A stretch of DNA of 64,000 nt from Aplidium turbinatum (Eukaryota; Chordata; Ascidiacea; Aplousobranchia; Polyclinidae), in contig OU964918.1 of assembly GCA_918807975.1 (NCBI GenBank), positions 19,886,477-19,950,476 on the forward strand. The letters run 5' to 3'. Position numbers and translations under genes: made by a program. The notes below the pieces were generated by a model. The model saw only the letters and a list, made by a program, of their open reading frames with translations. It was not told the DNA's origin and made no database searches. Positions 34,401 to 44,520 of the stretch are shown here, in pieces. How positions within the stretch are numbered: the stretch's first letter is position 1; each line of letters starts with the position of its first letter.

Positions 34401-37400
34401 ATAATACAGAGAGCTTCACACCAGAACAGCCTAGTAGTACGTAATACAGCGCACCAGTAAGTCCACAGTACTTAGTACACCACAACCAAAAAAATGTCAA
34501 TCCTGTTTTTGTGACTTTTTTTAAAGGTTTCCTTTCTACTGAAAATAAATCTACTTGGGGTAATGAATGATACATTTCCTTAAAAAAAAAACTATAAACT
34601 TTTCAAAGATTTATTTGTCAAAACAATTTAATTAGGTTTTATACATTGTAGTGGTAACTCTAGACACAAAAATATAGAGTCCTCTTGTTGACCAACTTAC
34701 CTCCCAGTAGAATGCCTAATTTTGTTGCAGACAATTCGTTGCCGGAAGCTGGAAGAAATACGGAAAAATGTATACCAGACATGCAACATTTAGTGCACTT
34801 GCATCAAAAGTGCAGTGTATATAGTAATCGAGGTTTCAAAAAGAAATCTAGTTTAGGAATATATTTAAGACAGTTTTAAGGTGTTAAAAGTGTTTAAAAC
34901 AAATAGTATGTATATACGAATAAAAGCACATGTTTTGATCCGAAAATAAGTATATTGTGAAAATGAATCATCTTTTCTTCAAAACGTCTGACAAAGGTAA
35001 ACAGGAGCAAAAAGGTTGAGAATATCCAATTTGACAAAGCATAACTGATGATATTGACTTTAAAACTCAAACACCTTCACAAAGCTTACTTGCTACGGGT
35101 GTAGTTTCATATGGAGTCAACGTTGGTGGAGTCAAGTTAAGATTGCACATGCTAGTTCCGCAACAGTGTATCTGGCTATAGGGATTTATAGCAGGCTGGC
35201 AAAAAGATGGGTTCTCAGGTGGTTGTAATTGTGATTTTTTCCTACAACCATAAACAATGTGGGTCTGCAATGAAATAAAAATAATATGAATGGCAGCACT
35301 GCAATCTCAACAATGAAGTAATGGTATTTCGCATTAACAGCATATTTTTGACTAGTCAAAAATATCATTTAAATTAGTTACCCTAGTTTATACCCCTAGT
35401 TAGGGTATAAACACATATTGATAAAAAATAAAAATCATGGTTTAAAATTATGATACTTATAAATCTATCACCAAATACAAACGAAACTGGACAATCGTAT
35501 ACGGTAGTCAATTAGCCAAACTTTTTTATACGTTCCACTGATGTTATACTTCTTCTTCCTGTTTTATGTCTCATTTCCAGAATATTGAGGTAGGGTGGGG
35601 TCTAACAAGGCACATACGGTATTCAGTTTTCACTCATCCATCACAATCTAGGGGACAAGTGTTGGTTTATGCAAATCTAATTCTAAGATCACTTCAGATG
35701 AATTACTTTCTTCAAATTTTCTTGTTATGAAGACACTATGAACTGGTTTATTTAACACACACCTAACTATGAAAGTTTATTTTTGTAACCAGAATGCAAA
35801 AGGTTGAACATAAAACACCACGCTTCAAAAGAAACAATTTGGCTGTAACAGACTTTTTCTAAAAAGATTTTCAAAAGTTTTTTTTTTAGCTTGTCATGAA
35901 GAATATTTACTATTTTAAAACAAAACATTGTCACGTTTTGTGTTAATTTACAATTATCTGTGAGGAGCAGCACTTTTATAAAATAATTGCATTACTTGTG
36001 CATTGTACTTGATTGTAACTTGAGTAAAAAAATATGCCCTACCCCAACGTAAACAATTTGTGGTTTCATACCCTGTCTCCTAAGACCTTTTGGTGAACGT
36101 AACACAAGCCACCTTTCTCCGTACATGTCTCATTGTGATCACACAAATGACTTGGCCTTTCACTGTCGCTGCAGTGACAAGTGATGTCTAAATAAGATGA
36201 TAAACAAAGATAAATGAAAAGCTGTTGCATGTTTAAGATAAACCAGTAGCATTTATAAATTGAAATAACATAAATCAACTCTTTATTTGTCATGAATTAA
36301 GGCATTGTAGTGCAGTAGGGTCTCAAACAAGCAAATAAAGAGTTTACGGTGCTTTGTTGGTGTAGAGTACACTTTAAAAGGGTCAGTTATAAATGACATT
36401 GATACTTTTGCCTTGATGCATGTTTCTGGTTAGAATCCAGACTAATTCAGTCCACGATACCAATCTATGCATAAACAGGTAGACAATAAACATCCTCACT
36501 ATGCATGACTACGCTTGAATGTTGTGGACCCTGTTTCAGTTTTATTTGCAGTTAGAAATATCAGGAAACTGAAATGGAACTTACTCTTGTTGTGAGGTAG
36601 ATCCATCAACAAGTCAAAATTGCACATGTCAGTAACACAACATGATATTTCAGCGTCTGAATAATAGTTATGTTGACATTTGAATTGGCGTGGATATAAA
36701 TGTTCAGTCTTGAGACATCCAGTCACTACACGAGTCTAAAGCAAAAACCAATGTTGGCACTGGGCAACGTACAATAAGCACTGAAACATCATTCCATTCA
36801 TTTATACCGGAACTAAAATACACCAAATCAACAACTATTAATTACTCATCACAAATTTAAATAAAGGAGAATTACTGCAATAATAAATCTATCTTCCAAC
36901 CATTGACTGAATGATGATGACTCGATAACTTTGATTTGACTAAAATCAAAGAGTCATTCAGGAAAAATTATTGCAATAGATTAATGAATGACAAAAGGTA
37001 AAATAATGGGCACAATACACACAAGTTGTATATAATATATGAAACATGGATTCAAAGATCAAAAAAACTACCGTACCTAAAATAAACTAGTGGTAAGTTG
37101 AACTAATTATCTGACAAAGTTGATACAACTAAAAAGTAAACATGAGAAATCTTGCTTTTAATATAGCTAAAAAGTAGTTCTGGTAGGCTACTTTAAGAGT
37201 AATACTGTACTGGGTAGGCTAGTGATAAAAAACAAAAACAAAAAAAAACAATAATGAGTTGCATTAACCTGAGTTTCCTTTACTTCTCTGACAGTAAAAC
37301 AAGCTCCAATCTTCTCGAAGCATGTTTTATTATAATTGCATAGAGATTTTGCGTCTTCTTTTTCATTACAATGGCATGTGATTGCTGGAAAGAATAAAAG

Positions 37401-40400
37401 TGGTAAGTACATTTCAGAAACGTTTTCTGTTAATTTAGAAACTGCCAAAATTGGCAGCCAGTGACTCTAACTTAGCCTTGCCAGCAAAAAAACAACCAAA
37501 AGATTTTGGCAAAAATATTGTCTTAGAATATAAGAGTTTGGCTATATAGATAGCCATATATATATTAGGGTGGCTCTTAAAATTGAGTTTTTGAATTTTG
37601 CTTGGGACACCCTTTCAAATGGTGAGGTTGTCAGAAAAAATAACTCTTGCAAATTTTTTTTTAATTTGAAGTTGATTTAGAGGTGGCCCTCCCCCCCTAA
37701 AGTTCTGTGCCCTCCCTCGAAATACCAAATCTGCGTAACTCGAAAACCACTTGAGCTAGAGATACAGTTATTGTGTTAAAAGATGCAGAAAACATGGTTT
37801 TCTATCTGCTTTCTGAACATTGAATGCATCTATCTTGAGTAGAAAAGCAGTTATTTAGAAAAAACGCATTTGACCAAATCTTGATTTTACAACCTTTTTA
37901 TTTTTTGTGACCACGCAACCGTCTACAAAATTTCTTTTTTTTTGTCTTAATTTTTGCACCTTAGAGGGAACACTGGTAACGATATTCATTTCAAAATGTA
38001 ATTCTGGTCAGTATCATACTGGAAGAAGCGATATTATTGACAATATTTTACATATTGCCTTGCGTATCGTGACAGGATGTCTGCGACCTACACCATCGGA
38101 CAATTTCCCTGTCCTTGCAGGCAACCAACCAGCTGAGTTTCGTCGCGAAGAAGCCATCCTGTCTCTTTCTCGCCGCACTACGAACCCCAACCACTTGCTC
38201 CACTCAAATCTCTACGAATCTGTGAGCGAGCAATCGAGCATCCTCGGCAACTGAAATCGAGACACCCATTTGTATGTGACGCACAACTCCTGATGAAAAC
38301 CGCTGAAGACCAATCCATCAGCGCGGCTACCTGGGAGGACAGCAAATGGAGCTCAGAGTGAAAGAAGAACTCCTCAAGACTCTAAAGTTGTATCTCCGAC
38401 ACCAGCCCCCATCCAACCGGAATGGATAATTTGCCAAGGAAGGCCTGGGTGCGGCTCAACCGCCTGCGTACTGGGCTAGCCTACTGGAGTCAGACTATTC
38501 CGCTTCAACATGCACAAATGGGGGATGGCTCCATCCGCAATCTGTGAGTGTGGCAAAGAGGAACAAACCACAGACCACACCATCTGTAACTGCACCAAAT
38601 GGTGTGCGTGGTCTGCTTGAACTGGATGACGAATCAATGGATCAATGGACGAATCAAAGGATTGCTGCTCAACACCTGCTCAAGCATCTAAACAGCATCG
38701 CCACTGCCCAAGAGTGGTAAAAGACAGAGCCCTTGACCCCTGGAGTAACAAAAAAGGTTTAAAGTTTAAACGAAGAAGAATAGACAATATTGTTCTTGTT
38801 GGAATTTGGAAACAGTTTCCTGTGTTCAGTAACAACTTGCAAAAGAAACTGAAGTTGGTACTCATCTTCAGTTAAGATTTTGTTAAAATCCTGGATTAGA
38901 CTTAGAGCAACTCCTCTCTCTGCTCTGTCATTGACTACTGAAAGTCCCTTCGCCATGTGTAAAGCTTGAATAAATGCACCATCTTCAGTCCAATGAGCAG
39001 GATCCTTTGAAAGTATAATTATTGCTTCATTTTCACCCAACACCAACAGCTGAAGAAGCCATTTTGAATTAGAGGTGCAATACTGATCTAGACCCTTATT
39101 GCTAAGAAACGCATCTACTTTGATGCTTGGTCTCCTTGGTGGACGTTCTCCTGTTTCATCTAACATGGTTGCCACCATTAGCTTTTTACTTTCCACAGAC
39201 AATCGAGAGTCAAACAAGGCTAAACCAACCATTTCTTCGGACAGATACCATAAATGCAGACCAAGCTTTTTGCATAAATCGCCTTCGCCATCCAACAAGT
39301 GCGATGCATAGCACCTGAAGCTTGAAAGCGGATTCCACGCTCAGGAGTTTCTCCAAGGAATATGATAAAAAACGGGCATTTTAGCTATGCATGAATGCAT
39401 AAAAGTTTAGGAATACTTATTTCGTTTATTGCTTTACCAGTTTTACAGGTTAGTTTATGAACTTTGTTTATTGAATAGCTTGGGCCACAATACTTGTTTA
39501 GCACTGTTTTGTGCTAGAATACCGAAAACAGGTTTTTTCTAAATAACTGCTTTTCTACTCAAGATAGACGCAATCACTGTTCAGAAACGGAATGGCCCGT
39601 TTCGGTGAGTCCGATTCGGTGAGTCCGATTCGGTTAGTCCGATTCGGTGAGTCCGATTCCTTAACGGGGATTTTTTCAATTTTTTTTTTAAATTGTCGGG
39701 TACCGTAGCCTAATTATCATTGCCGTTTTAGGGTTAGGGGTTAGGAGTTAAGGTTAGGGGTTAGAAGTTAGGAACTCACCGAATCAGACTCACCGAATCG
39801 GACTCACCGAATCGGACTCACCGAATAGTAGCAGACCCGTTCAGAAAGCAGATAGGAAATCATGCTTTCTGCATCTTTTGACACAAAAACCGTATCTCTA
39901 GCTCAAGCAGTTTTTGAGATATGCAGAATTGGTATTTTGGAGGAGGGCGCAAAACTTTAGGGGGGGAGGGCCACCTCTAAATCAATTTCAAATTCAAAAA
40001 TTTTTTGCAGGAGTTATTTTTTCTGACAACCTCACCTTTTAAAAGGGTGTCCCACACAAAATTCATATTTTTTTCATTTTTTGCCAAATAAGAGCCACCC
40101 TAATATATATAGTATAAGAGTGACTACTTCATTGCAAAATCTTGTTACTAATAACTATGGCACTTGTGTGGGACTATAACCTAGGTGTGTTTCACTTTGA
40201 GCCATATATATATATATACAGCCATATATATACAGTAGATGTGATATATTGTTTTTTTTTCAAGTAAAAAATGCAAACATTTTGTTTATCAGGCCTCGAA
40301 ATTCACGGCGGACACCGCGGACATGTCCGCCGTCACAGCATGTAATGTCCGCGGCAAGTAACATCTAGATCGGTCATATTTGTCCGCCGAGAAATAACAC

Positions 40401-41678
40401 AAGATCTAGCGATACAAATCGTCATTGCATAGCACGAACAATTGTTCCGAGAATATAATTTCCTGCGCATTCTAGCACGCATCTAGAAAATGTGAATACT
40501 GTATCCCTTAGCTTCCATTCAAGAAGGAAAACTTTCGATATTTACGTTGCTTCAACGATTGATGACATTGAATCAGCGTAACAAATGTGAATTCTTCGCT
40601 AAGAATCGATGGGAGTAAGGGCGCTTCTACACGAATCAGCGCAACTTAGTTCAAGTTTTACGTCACAATGTCTGACTTTGATCTCCGAGTAATATTGATA
40701 AGGCAAGGTTGGTTACAAAATTAGATTATACGAGTAGGCTATTACAGCAAGATGCAGCAAAACTTGTTAAGTTTTGGTATTACAGTAAGAAAGAAAAGAC
40801 CCAGGGAAAATTCACTTTCGCTCACATGACACGCAAAAATAAACTTAAAGAAAAGAGCCTGTGAAACTTTGCACAGCAGAAAATAGTAGCGTTAGTATAG
40901 AAGCTTTCCGACTCGTGCCCAGAGCATTGTGACGCAAGAAGCCACACGACCTCGTTCGGTAGAAGTTAATCAGTTATGCAACGTATTGAGTAGTTACACG
41001 GCGCTTTGACTCTTCAAGCGCACGCAGTTCGTCTGATGAAAGCCTTTCAGAGTGACTTTGCTGAAATTTTTAAAAGCCTTCAAAACCATAGCTATAGTTC
41101 TCAAATGGCAAAGAATTATCAAGATAAAGTGATTAAGCATGACGATCGACGCTAAAACTGGTGCGTCCGCCGTGAGACTTAATTTGTCCGCCGAGATAGC
41201 TGCTCAGACCGGACACGTTTGTCCGCCATCAACAAAAACGAATTTCGAGGCCTGTTTTATAGAAGTGCATCTTAAAATATTTGCATAGTGTTTGTACCGG
41301 TATGGGCAAAAATACTGACAAGAATGTTTTTGCCAATAAAAAGGGCAAAAGCAGGAGTACTATAATACAGGGAACATACAAAATGTTGTTTTTTCCACAC
41401 AACTTTCTAAAACAGACTTCAAAAAATTGACGCAAAAAATTCAAAATTAACATATTTACAGAAAATATAAGTTGTAGTTTAGAAACCTGATTTTAGATTC
41501 TAGATCACTGTTTTCAAATTAGCTTTTAAAGTCAATTGTCAAATTCAATTCAACCGAATCTGTGTTAACAAGTGGAATTAATCAATAAAAAAACTGTTGA
41601 TATTTTACCTTTGACAAGTGCTATGTTGATTAATAGCAGTCCAACGCTCATCACCAGGCAAATACATTGCCACTTCAT
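21626..41678 (-). CDS. TGFBR1/ACVR1B-like: TGF-beta/activin type I receptor Ser/Thr kinase (ALK4/5/7 class) with two ectodomains
   Basis: There are 14 exons on the minus strand: 41678-41609, 37384-37269, 36735-36585, 36187-36072, 35264-35090, 34748-34701, 33738-33613, 31967-31853, 28412-28252, 27584-27417, 26929-26773, 24193-24069, 22174-22044 and 21751-21626 (TGA). All borders are GT/AG and all phases agree. The total is 1785 bases, 594 residues. The order is signal peptide (1-23), three-finger ectodomain 1 (24-112), ectodomain 2 (113-209), TM helix (about 220-242), GS box STSGSGAG (276-283) and kinase (about 298-594). K323, HRDLKSKN (D424) and DLG (D442) are present, as are APE and the terminal EEEGIKA. 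The L45 loop ADNKDVGTW and the end resemble ALK5/ALK4, so it should phosphorylate Smad2/3-type R-Smads. It is about 90 residues longer than human ALK5 (503), equal to one extra ectodomain. Confidence 0.9.
22225..22519. other. Unassigned repeat-like stretch next to LINE fragment
   Basis: It contains cggtcacctttcc and ccttcggcactaaggag, and ends in a short terminal-like cttattacaagtg region. It may be the LINE's 3' UTR or a SINE. There is no ORF and no tRNA boxes. Confidence 0.3.
22520..23240 (-). mobile_element. LINE 3' ORF2 fragment in receptor intron
   Basis: The minus-strand translation shows [16 protein letters not shown] followed by [32 protein letters not shown] and, after breaks, CSAQDLAEQ. 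These are the C-terminal end of a non-LTR retrotransposon ORF2. It is a different family from the LINE at 61.6 kb. Several frame changes show it is decayed. Confidence 0.7.
23180..23395. repeat. Duplicated ~110-bp block
   Basis: The string caaataaatgc...cattttgtgtgaaaagcattgcc occurs twice in direct orientation (about 23185-23270 and 23305-23393), with small differences. Confidence 0.7.
23418..23553. repeat. 68-bp tandem repeat, two copies
   Basis: Units 23418-23485 and 23486-23553 begin gactttattaggaatagc and end atccggacgcc. They differ at about one base. A degenerate third piece follows to about 23600 with the same 'gcgcacctaa' words. Confidence 0.85.
25309..25862. mobile_element. hAT-type MITE rich in aaaaagccag words
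   Basis: The start cagggttgccaa and end ttggccacgctg are inverted. The perfect 8-bp duplication actcatag is at 25301-25308 and 25863-25870. The interior is repeated 'aaaaaagccag' and its complement. It is related to the hAT at 42328-45555, which has similar ends. It lies in a receptor intron. Confidence 0.85.
29840..30600 (+). pseudogene. Transposase-like relic in element A
   Basis: [19 protein letters not shown] appears near 29830-29890. In a shifted frame from about 29976 it continues as [33 protein letters not shown] and then [19 protein letters not shown]. The order of blocks (ARW-AK, W..C..APxNDL, HLWYLxEE, NDxAERxV, HRK) recurs in uncharacterised animal proteins that I believe are transposon-borne. 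At least one frameshift separates the parts. Function is inferred from its place between long TIRs. I cannot name the superfamily. Confidence 0.6.
30737..30871. mobile_element. Small palindromic MITE (cgtattctaagatcc ends)
   Basis: gcccgtattctaagatccaa and its reverse complement face each other across about 135 bp, with TA at both flanks. A half-like copy lies at about 29475-29580 in the opposite arm of element A, so the MITE is part of the long inverted arms. Confidence 0.65.
31853..31967 (-). CDS. Receptor exon 8: GS domain
   Basis: The exon carries [20 protein letters not shown] and [12 protein letters not shown]. The family consensus is TTSGSGSG, phosphorylated by the type II receptor. 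Here the box reads STSGSGAG, keeping most of the phospho-acceptors. The LPLLV segment, which includes the Leu-Pro FKBP12 contact, is conserved. Confidence 0.9.
32150..32440 (+). mobile_element. tRNA-derived SINE
   Basis: The segment has an A-box-like tagccaagctagtgg and a B-box-like gggtttcatttccc about 35 bases apart. A non-tRNA body follows (cagcagaggagtaggttt, gcaaccgctgagcactc). It is not a functional tRNA because the stems do not pair well. Confidence 0.55.
32571..33348. mobile_element. hAT-type MITE with tggtcaaaac repeats
   Basis: The start cagggttgatc and end gatcatccctg are inverted. The perfect 8-bp duplication ttttcaaa is at 32563-32570 and 33349-33356. The subterminal ggtcaaaactgg / ggtttaaacc words are repeated at both ends. 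There is no transposase. Confidence 0.85.
33613..34748 (-). CDS. Receptor exons 6-7: transmembrane helix and juxtamembrane region
   Basis: Exon 6 (34748-34701, 48 bp) and exon 7 (33738-33613) together encode the helix [17 protein letters not shown] and following FAIIVY. A basic stop-transfer VKTRKLR and a short cytoplasmic linker come next. The linker to the GS box is shorter than in human ALK5. Confidence 0.85.
35090..36187 (-). CDS. Receptor exons 4-5: second three-finger ligand-binding domain
   Basis: Exon 4 (36187-36072) is again exactly 116 bp, begins [15 protein letters not shown] and aligns without gaps to exon 2. Exon 5 (35264-35090, 175 bp) holds the CCGTSMCN box followed by a Thr/Pro-rich stalk ([15 protein letters not shown]). 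It has ten cysteines and the same phase pattern as exons 2-3. It joins the TM exon in phase 1. Confidence 0.88.
36585..37384 (-). CDS. Receptor exons 2-3: first three-finger ligand-binding domain
   Basis: Exon 2 (37384-37269, 116 bp) begins [15 protein letters not shown] and exon 3 (36735-36585, 151 bp) ends in the CCVTDMCN box of activin/TGF-beta receptors. Ten cysteines are spaced as in type I receptor ectodomains. The module is bounded by phase-1 introns on both sides, with a phase-0 intron inside, so it can be skipped or duplicated without loss of frame. Confidence 0.88.
37985..38750 (+). mobile_element. LINE 3' end inserted in element B
   Basis: The plus-strand translation shows [19 protein letters not shown], then [25 protein letters not shown], and further on [20 protein letters not shown], the terminal Cys-rich motif of this LINE. 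It belongs to the same family as the endonuclease-bearing half at 61.57-63.39 kb. It is 5'-truncated and frame-broken. Confidence 0.75.
38759..39320 (-). pseudogene. Transposase-like relic in element B
   Basis: [20 protein letters not shown], then [26 protein letters not shown], and [14 protein letters not shown]. It shares the HLWYLxEE, NDxAERxV and HRK blocks with element A. Only the C-terminal part remains in an open frame of about 180 codons. Confidence 0.6.
39588..39838. mobile_element. Palindromic insertion with cggtgagtccgatt arrays and telomere-like core
   Basis: The left half has four copies of tcggtgagtccgat and the right half the reverse complement, aatcggactcaccga. Between them lies tagggttaggggttaggag, like degenerate TTAGGG. 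The 9-bp duplication gttcagaaa is at 39579-39587 and 39839-39847, showing insertion into the right arm of element B. Confidence 0.75.
40290..41254. mobile_element. TIR element with caggcctcgaaatt ends
   Basis: The start caggcctcgaaattcacggc and end gaatttcgaggcctg are inverted. Both ends have gtccgccg words (cggcggacaccgcgg; gtccgccgagatagc). A clear target duplication could not be fixed (tgtttat / tgttttat at best). A second copy in reverse orientation is at 52308-52868. There is no protein. Confidence 0.65.
41609..41678 (-). CDS. Receptor exon 1: signal peptide
   Basis: It encodes MKWQC...[15 protein letters not shown], a classic hydrophobic signal peptide. It ends with one base of the next codon (phase 1), matching exon 2. 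The ATG at 41678 is the only plausible start. No promoter motif stands out upstream. Confidence 0.85.
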
Positions 41679-42175
41679 AACTTCAGATATATATGCCTTA
41701 CGCCTACACCCTACAGCCCTACACATTGGCTACGCGTGACAATGAAATGGTAAAATCAAAAAAAAATATTACATTTTATTCAGCGCTCATTAGAACAATC
41801 AATAATACAGTAGGCTACACTCAGAAATCACAATCTTGAAAATCACTTTTATGTTGATGATCTTGATTTAAGGTAATTTTTTAGTGTGTGATCTTGAAGA
41901 ACAAAACGATGAAGATCAATTTAAAATTGAAATTCACTCAATAGGTAAAGACATTCTTTTACAACACGTACTGCACAAAATAGTTAATGGCAGTTACTAG
42001 CATTCAGACGCTGCTTTACTTTTGTAGGGCATGATATTTTTTGATGTTACAATGAAACCACAGGAATCCACTTTATTGTTTATCGGTACATTTTTGCAGA
42101 ACTTATTCTTATCTTGTTTGCAACGTAATGCCGATGCTTTACATTTGTCACATTAAAAACACGAGAAGCAGCTGA

Positions 42176-42327
42176 CTCGATGACTAACATAGGCTAGTCT
42201 TTCGCTGCTTCCTGTCTGTTGTTAAATATATTTGTACCGGTTTATATTTGTACTACAGTATTTGTACCGTATATTATACTATTTTTCGCAGCAGACAAAA
42301 TTCAATTCAATTCTCTCTCTAGTTAAT
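42176..42327 (+). mobile_element. SINE family 2, 5'-truncated copy
   Basis: It shares gaagcagctgactcgatgac..ctttcgctgcttcctgtctg and cagcagacaaaattc with the split copy at 60715-61345. The next hAT (42328) inserted into its tail. Confidence 0.6.
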
Positions 42328-43531
42328 CAGGGTTGTCAGATAGCTTTTGAGAAAAAGAGCCAAATTGTTTAATAACGTTGCTAATAAAACATAATAACGT
42401 TAACAACGTCAATAACGTTACAACATTGCAACAACACATTCTACACAATCTACAACTACATTACTACAAGAAGTAAGAACAATTCCAAATCTTTATCTTC
42501 TACAGTGTTTCCACTCGAATCTTTGGCATTGGCATTTGGCATAAACATTGTCAGCTAATATAAACAAACACTGTCTAAAAAATCGTAATAGAGGGATTCC
42601 ACGTTACGCTTCAATGCGCGCTGAGAGGTTGAAAGCGTTGCATGGAAACCAGGTACTGTATTGCGAAACCAGTCAAATTAGTTGTTTCGATGCTAAATAT
42701 CTACGATGGAAGTGAATAACTGCTCATTATCTTTACAATATTTACCATCGTTTGATATAAGATCAATATCAGCCTGGATTGGACCATCTGCAAGACCTCT
42801 CAAAGGAAGTTATCAGTTTTTCATTGAAGATTATTTGCGTGAAATTTTTACTAAACGTGGAGATTCTCAAATTTTATCTGCAAGGCAAATTGTTGGACAA
42901 GTCAGAGAAAAACTGATAAACCGCATGAACTCTGACTTTTAAATATACAAGTCAGAGAAAAACTGATAAACCGCATGAACTCACACTTCAGATGAAGCAA
43001 TCGACTCCAGTAATACAGAAAGCAAAGTGCTCTTGTAAGGCAGGGTAAGTAAATGGTTGTAGGCAATCTATAATGCTAAATATTTCTTTCTATGTCATGT
43101 GAAAGTTTGAATGGGTGATATTAAATTGTAATGTAGTTGCAAACTAGTCTTTTTACACTTTTGAGGATTATTGTTTTATTAACCATGCATATTATTGCTA
43201 CTGCTGCTTGTAGCATAAGCCATTTGATATTACAGCTAAGCCTATATGCGGTTTATGTATAGCCTACCTACTGTAGTAATATGAAGCAGTTTATGCTACT
43301 AACATGGATAACTAAAACTAGGCCTACCACGTTTGGTTATATAGCCTAGAATACTTTGTTGTTTTACCGTGCATAAACTTTTGTTTGGTATTAATTTGCA
43401 TTTCTTTGTGCTGCAGACTTGGTGGTAGATGCAGTCACATTACTGCATCGCTATAGGCCTACAAGATGCATCATTTTTACATTCGTGATGTGAAAATGAT
43501 CCCAGGAGCTTTATCCTGCACCAGCACAGAG

Positions 43532-43969
43532 CAGTGGCGTAGCCAAGGGGGGGTTTTGGGGGTTATACAACCCCCCCTTTTGGCACGTGTATGACGTCAC
43601 GATATTGAGAATGATGCTTTCAGTCTAAAAAAAAATTGCCTAATTTTAAACAAAATTGCATTAAAAGAGCGAGTTTTGCCAATAACAAACATTCAAACAT
43701 CTCAGCCAGGAATTAGCAACAAGAAAACACAGAGACTTAGCTTTTTTTCCGAAAAATGCCGAAGAAAACATGATCCTATCCTTTTGCTATGCTACCGGAC
43801 AGCACCATTTTACAGGAATATTCGTACCCACATTTTTGTTGAAAATGCTCTCAGAATGCACCAAATTCAAAGTAATTTTTCAAAATTTTCTGGGGGAGGC
43901 CCTCCAGACCCCCCGCCGTTGGGTGGCCAAAACCCCCCTCCCCTTTCAAAATTCCTGGCTACGCTACTG
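43532..43969 (+). mobile_element. hAT MITE (cagtggcgtagcc family), inside SWIM-YqaJ gene
   Basis: The start cagtggcgtagccaag and end ctggctacgctactg are inverted. The perfect 8-bp duplication gcacagag is at 43524-43531 and 43970-43977. The same family, reversed, is at 47944-48453. It interrupts the codon run between STE and QQWHKPRG. Confidence 0.88.
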
Positions 43970-44242
43970 GCACAGAGCAACAGTGGCACAAACCAAGAGG
44001 CGACGCCATTTTTGCAGAACCAGTCACAAATTACATCTTTACAAAAGCGGAGACCGCCCGGACCAAACGGAGAGTGAAAAGCACCATCACATCACGCAGA
44101 TTCGATGCCAGATGCAATGACCTTAAACGTCCCTTGCTTGAAAGCGAAATTGAAGCCTTTGCAGCATGCTCTGCTTCAAATGCACCATTTTCCTACCTTT
44201 TGAAACATCATGATGCATCAAATGAAGACATGCTTGTAGTAC

Positions 44243-44520
44243 ATGGGCTCACAGGAAGCACATCGTCGCTGCGTAGCCGAGTGGTAAGAACGTCTGCGCG
44301 ACGTTCGAAAGGACGTGGATTCGACACCGCTCCAGAGCACACGGCTGTGTCTCGGCAAAGACACTTAGTGGTAAGCCAAAATAAAGGAAGCAGCTGACTC
44401 GAAGACTACATGTCACTTCGCTGCTTCCTGTAGTCTGTTGTATCGCATCTGTGATTGCAGTGTACCGTATGTTATCGCAATGGGCGCAAAAAGAAACAAG
44501 ATTATTATTATTATTATTAT
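44243..44520 (+). mobile_element. SINE family 2, full-length copy inside SWIM-YqaJ gene
   Basis: The tRNA-like head gcgtagccgagtggtaag with B-box-like tggattcgacacc is followed by body gaagcagctgactcgaagac and an (att)n tail. Possible 6-bp flanks are tacatg. Related copies lie at 42176, 59295 and 60715. Confidence 0.7.

Larger units (their letters stand above)
37566..40102. mobile_element. TAGGGTG element B: 2.5-kb TIR transposon, 8-bp TSD
   Basis: The ends tagggtggctctta and taagagccaccctagive-type complement are inverted. Arms of about 300 bp run 37566-37870 and about 39530-40102, the right arm enlarged by a later insertion. The flanks are atatatat on both sides. The interior holds a decayed protein on the minus strand, related to that in element A, and a LINE 3' end. 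It lies in the receptor intron between exons 1 and 2. Confidence 0.82.
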
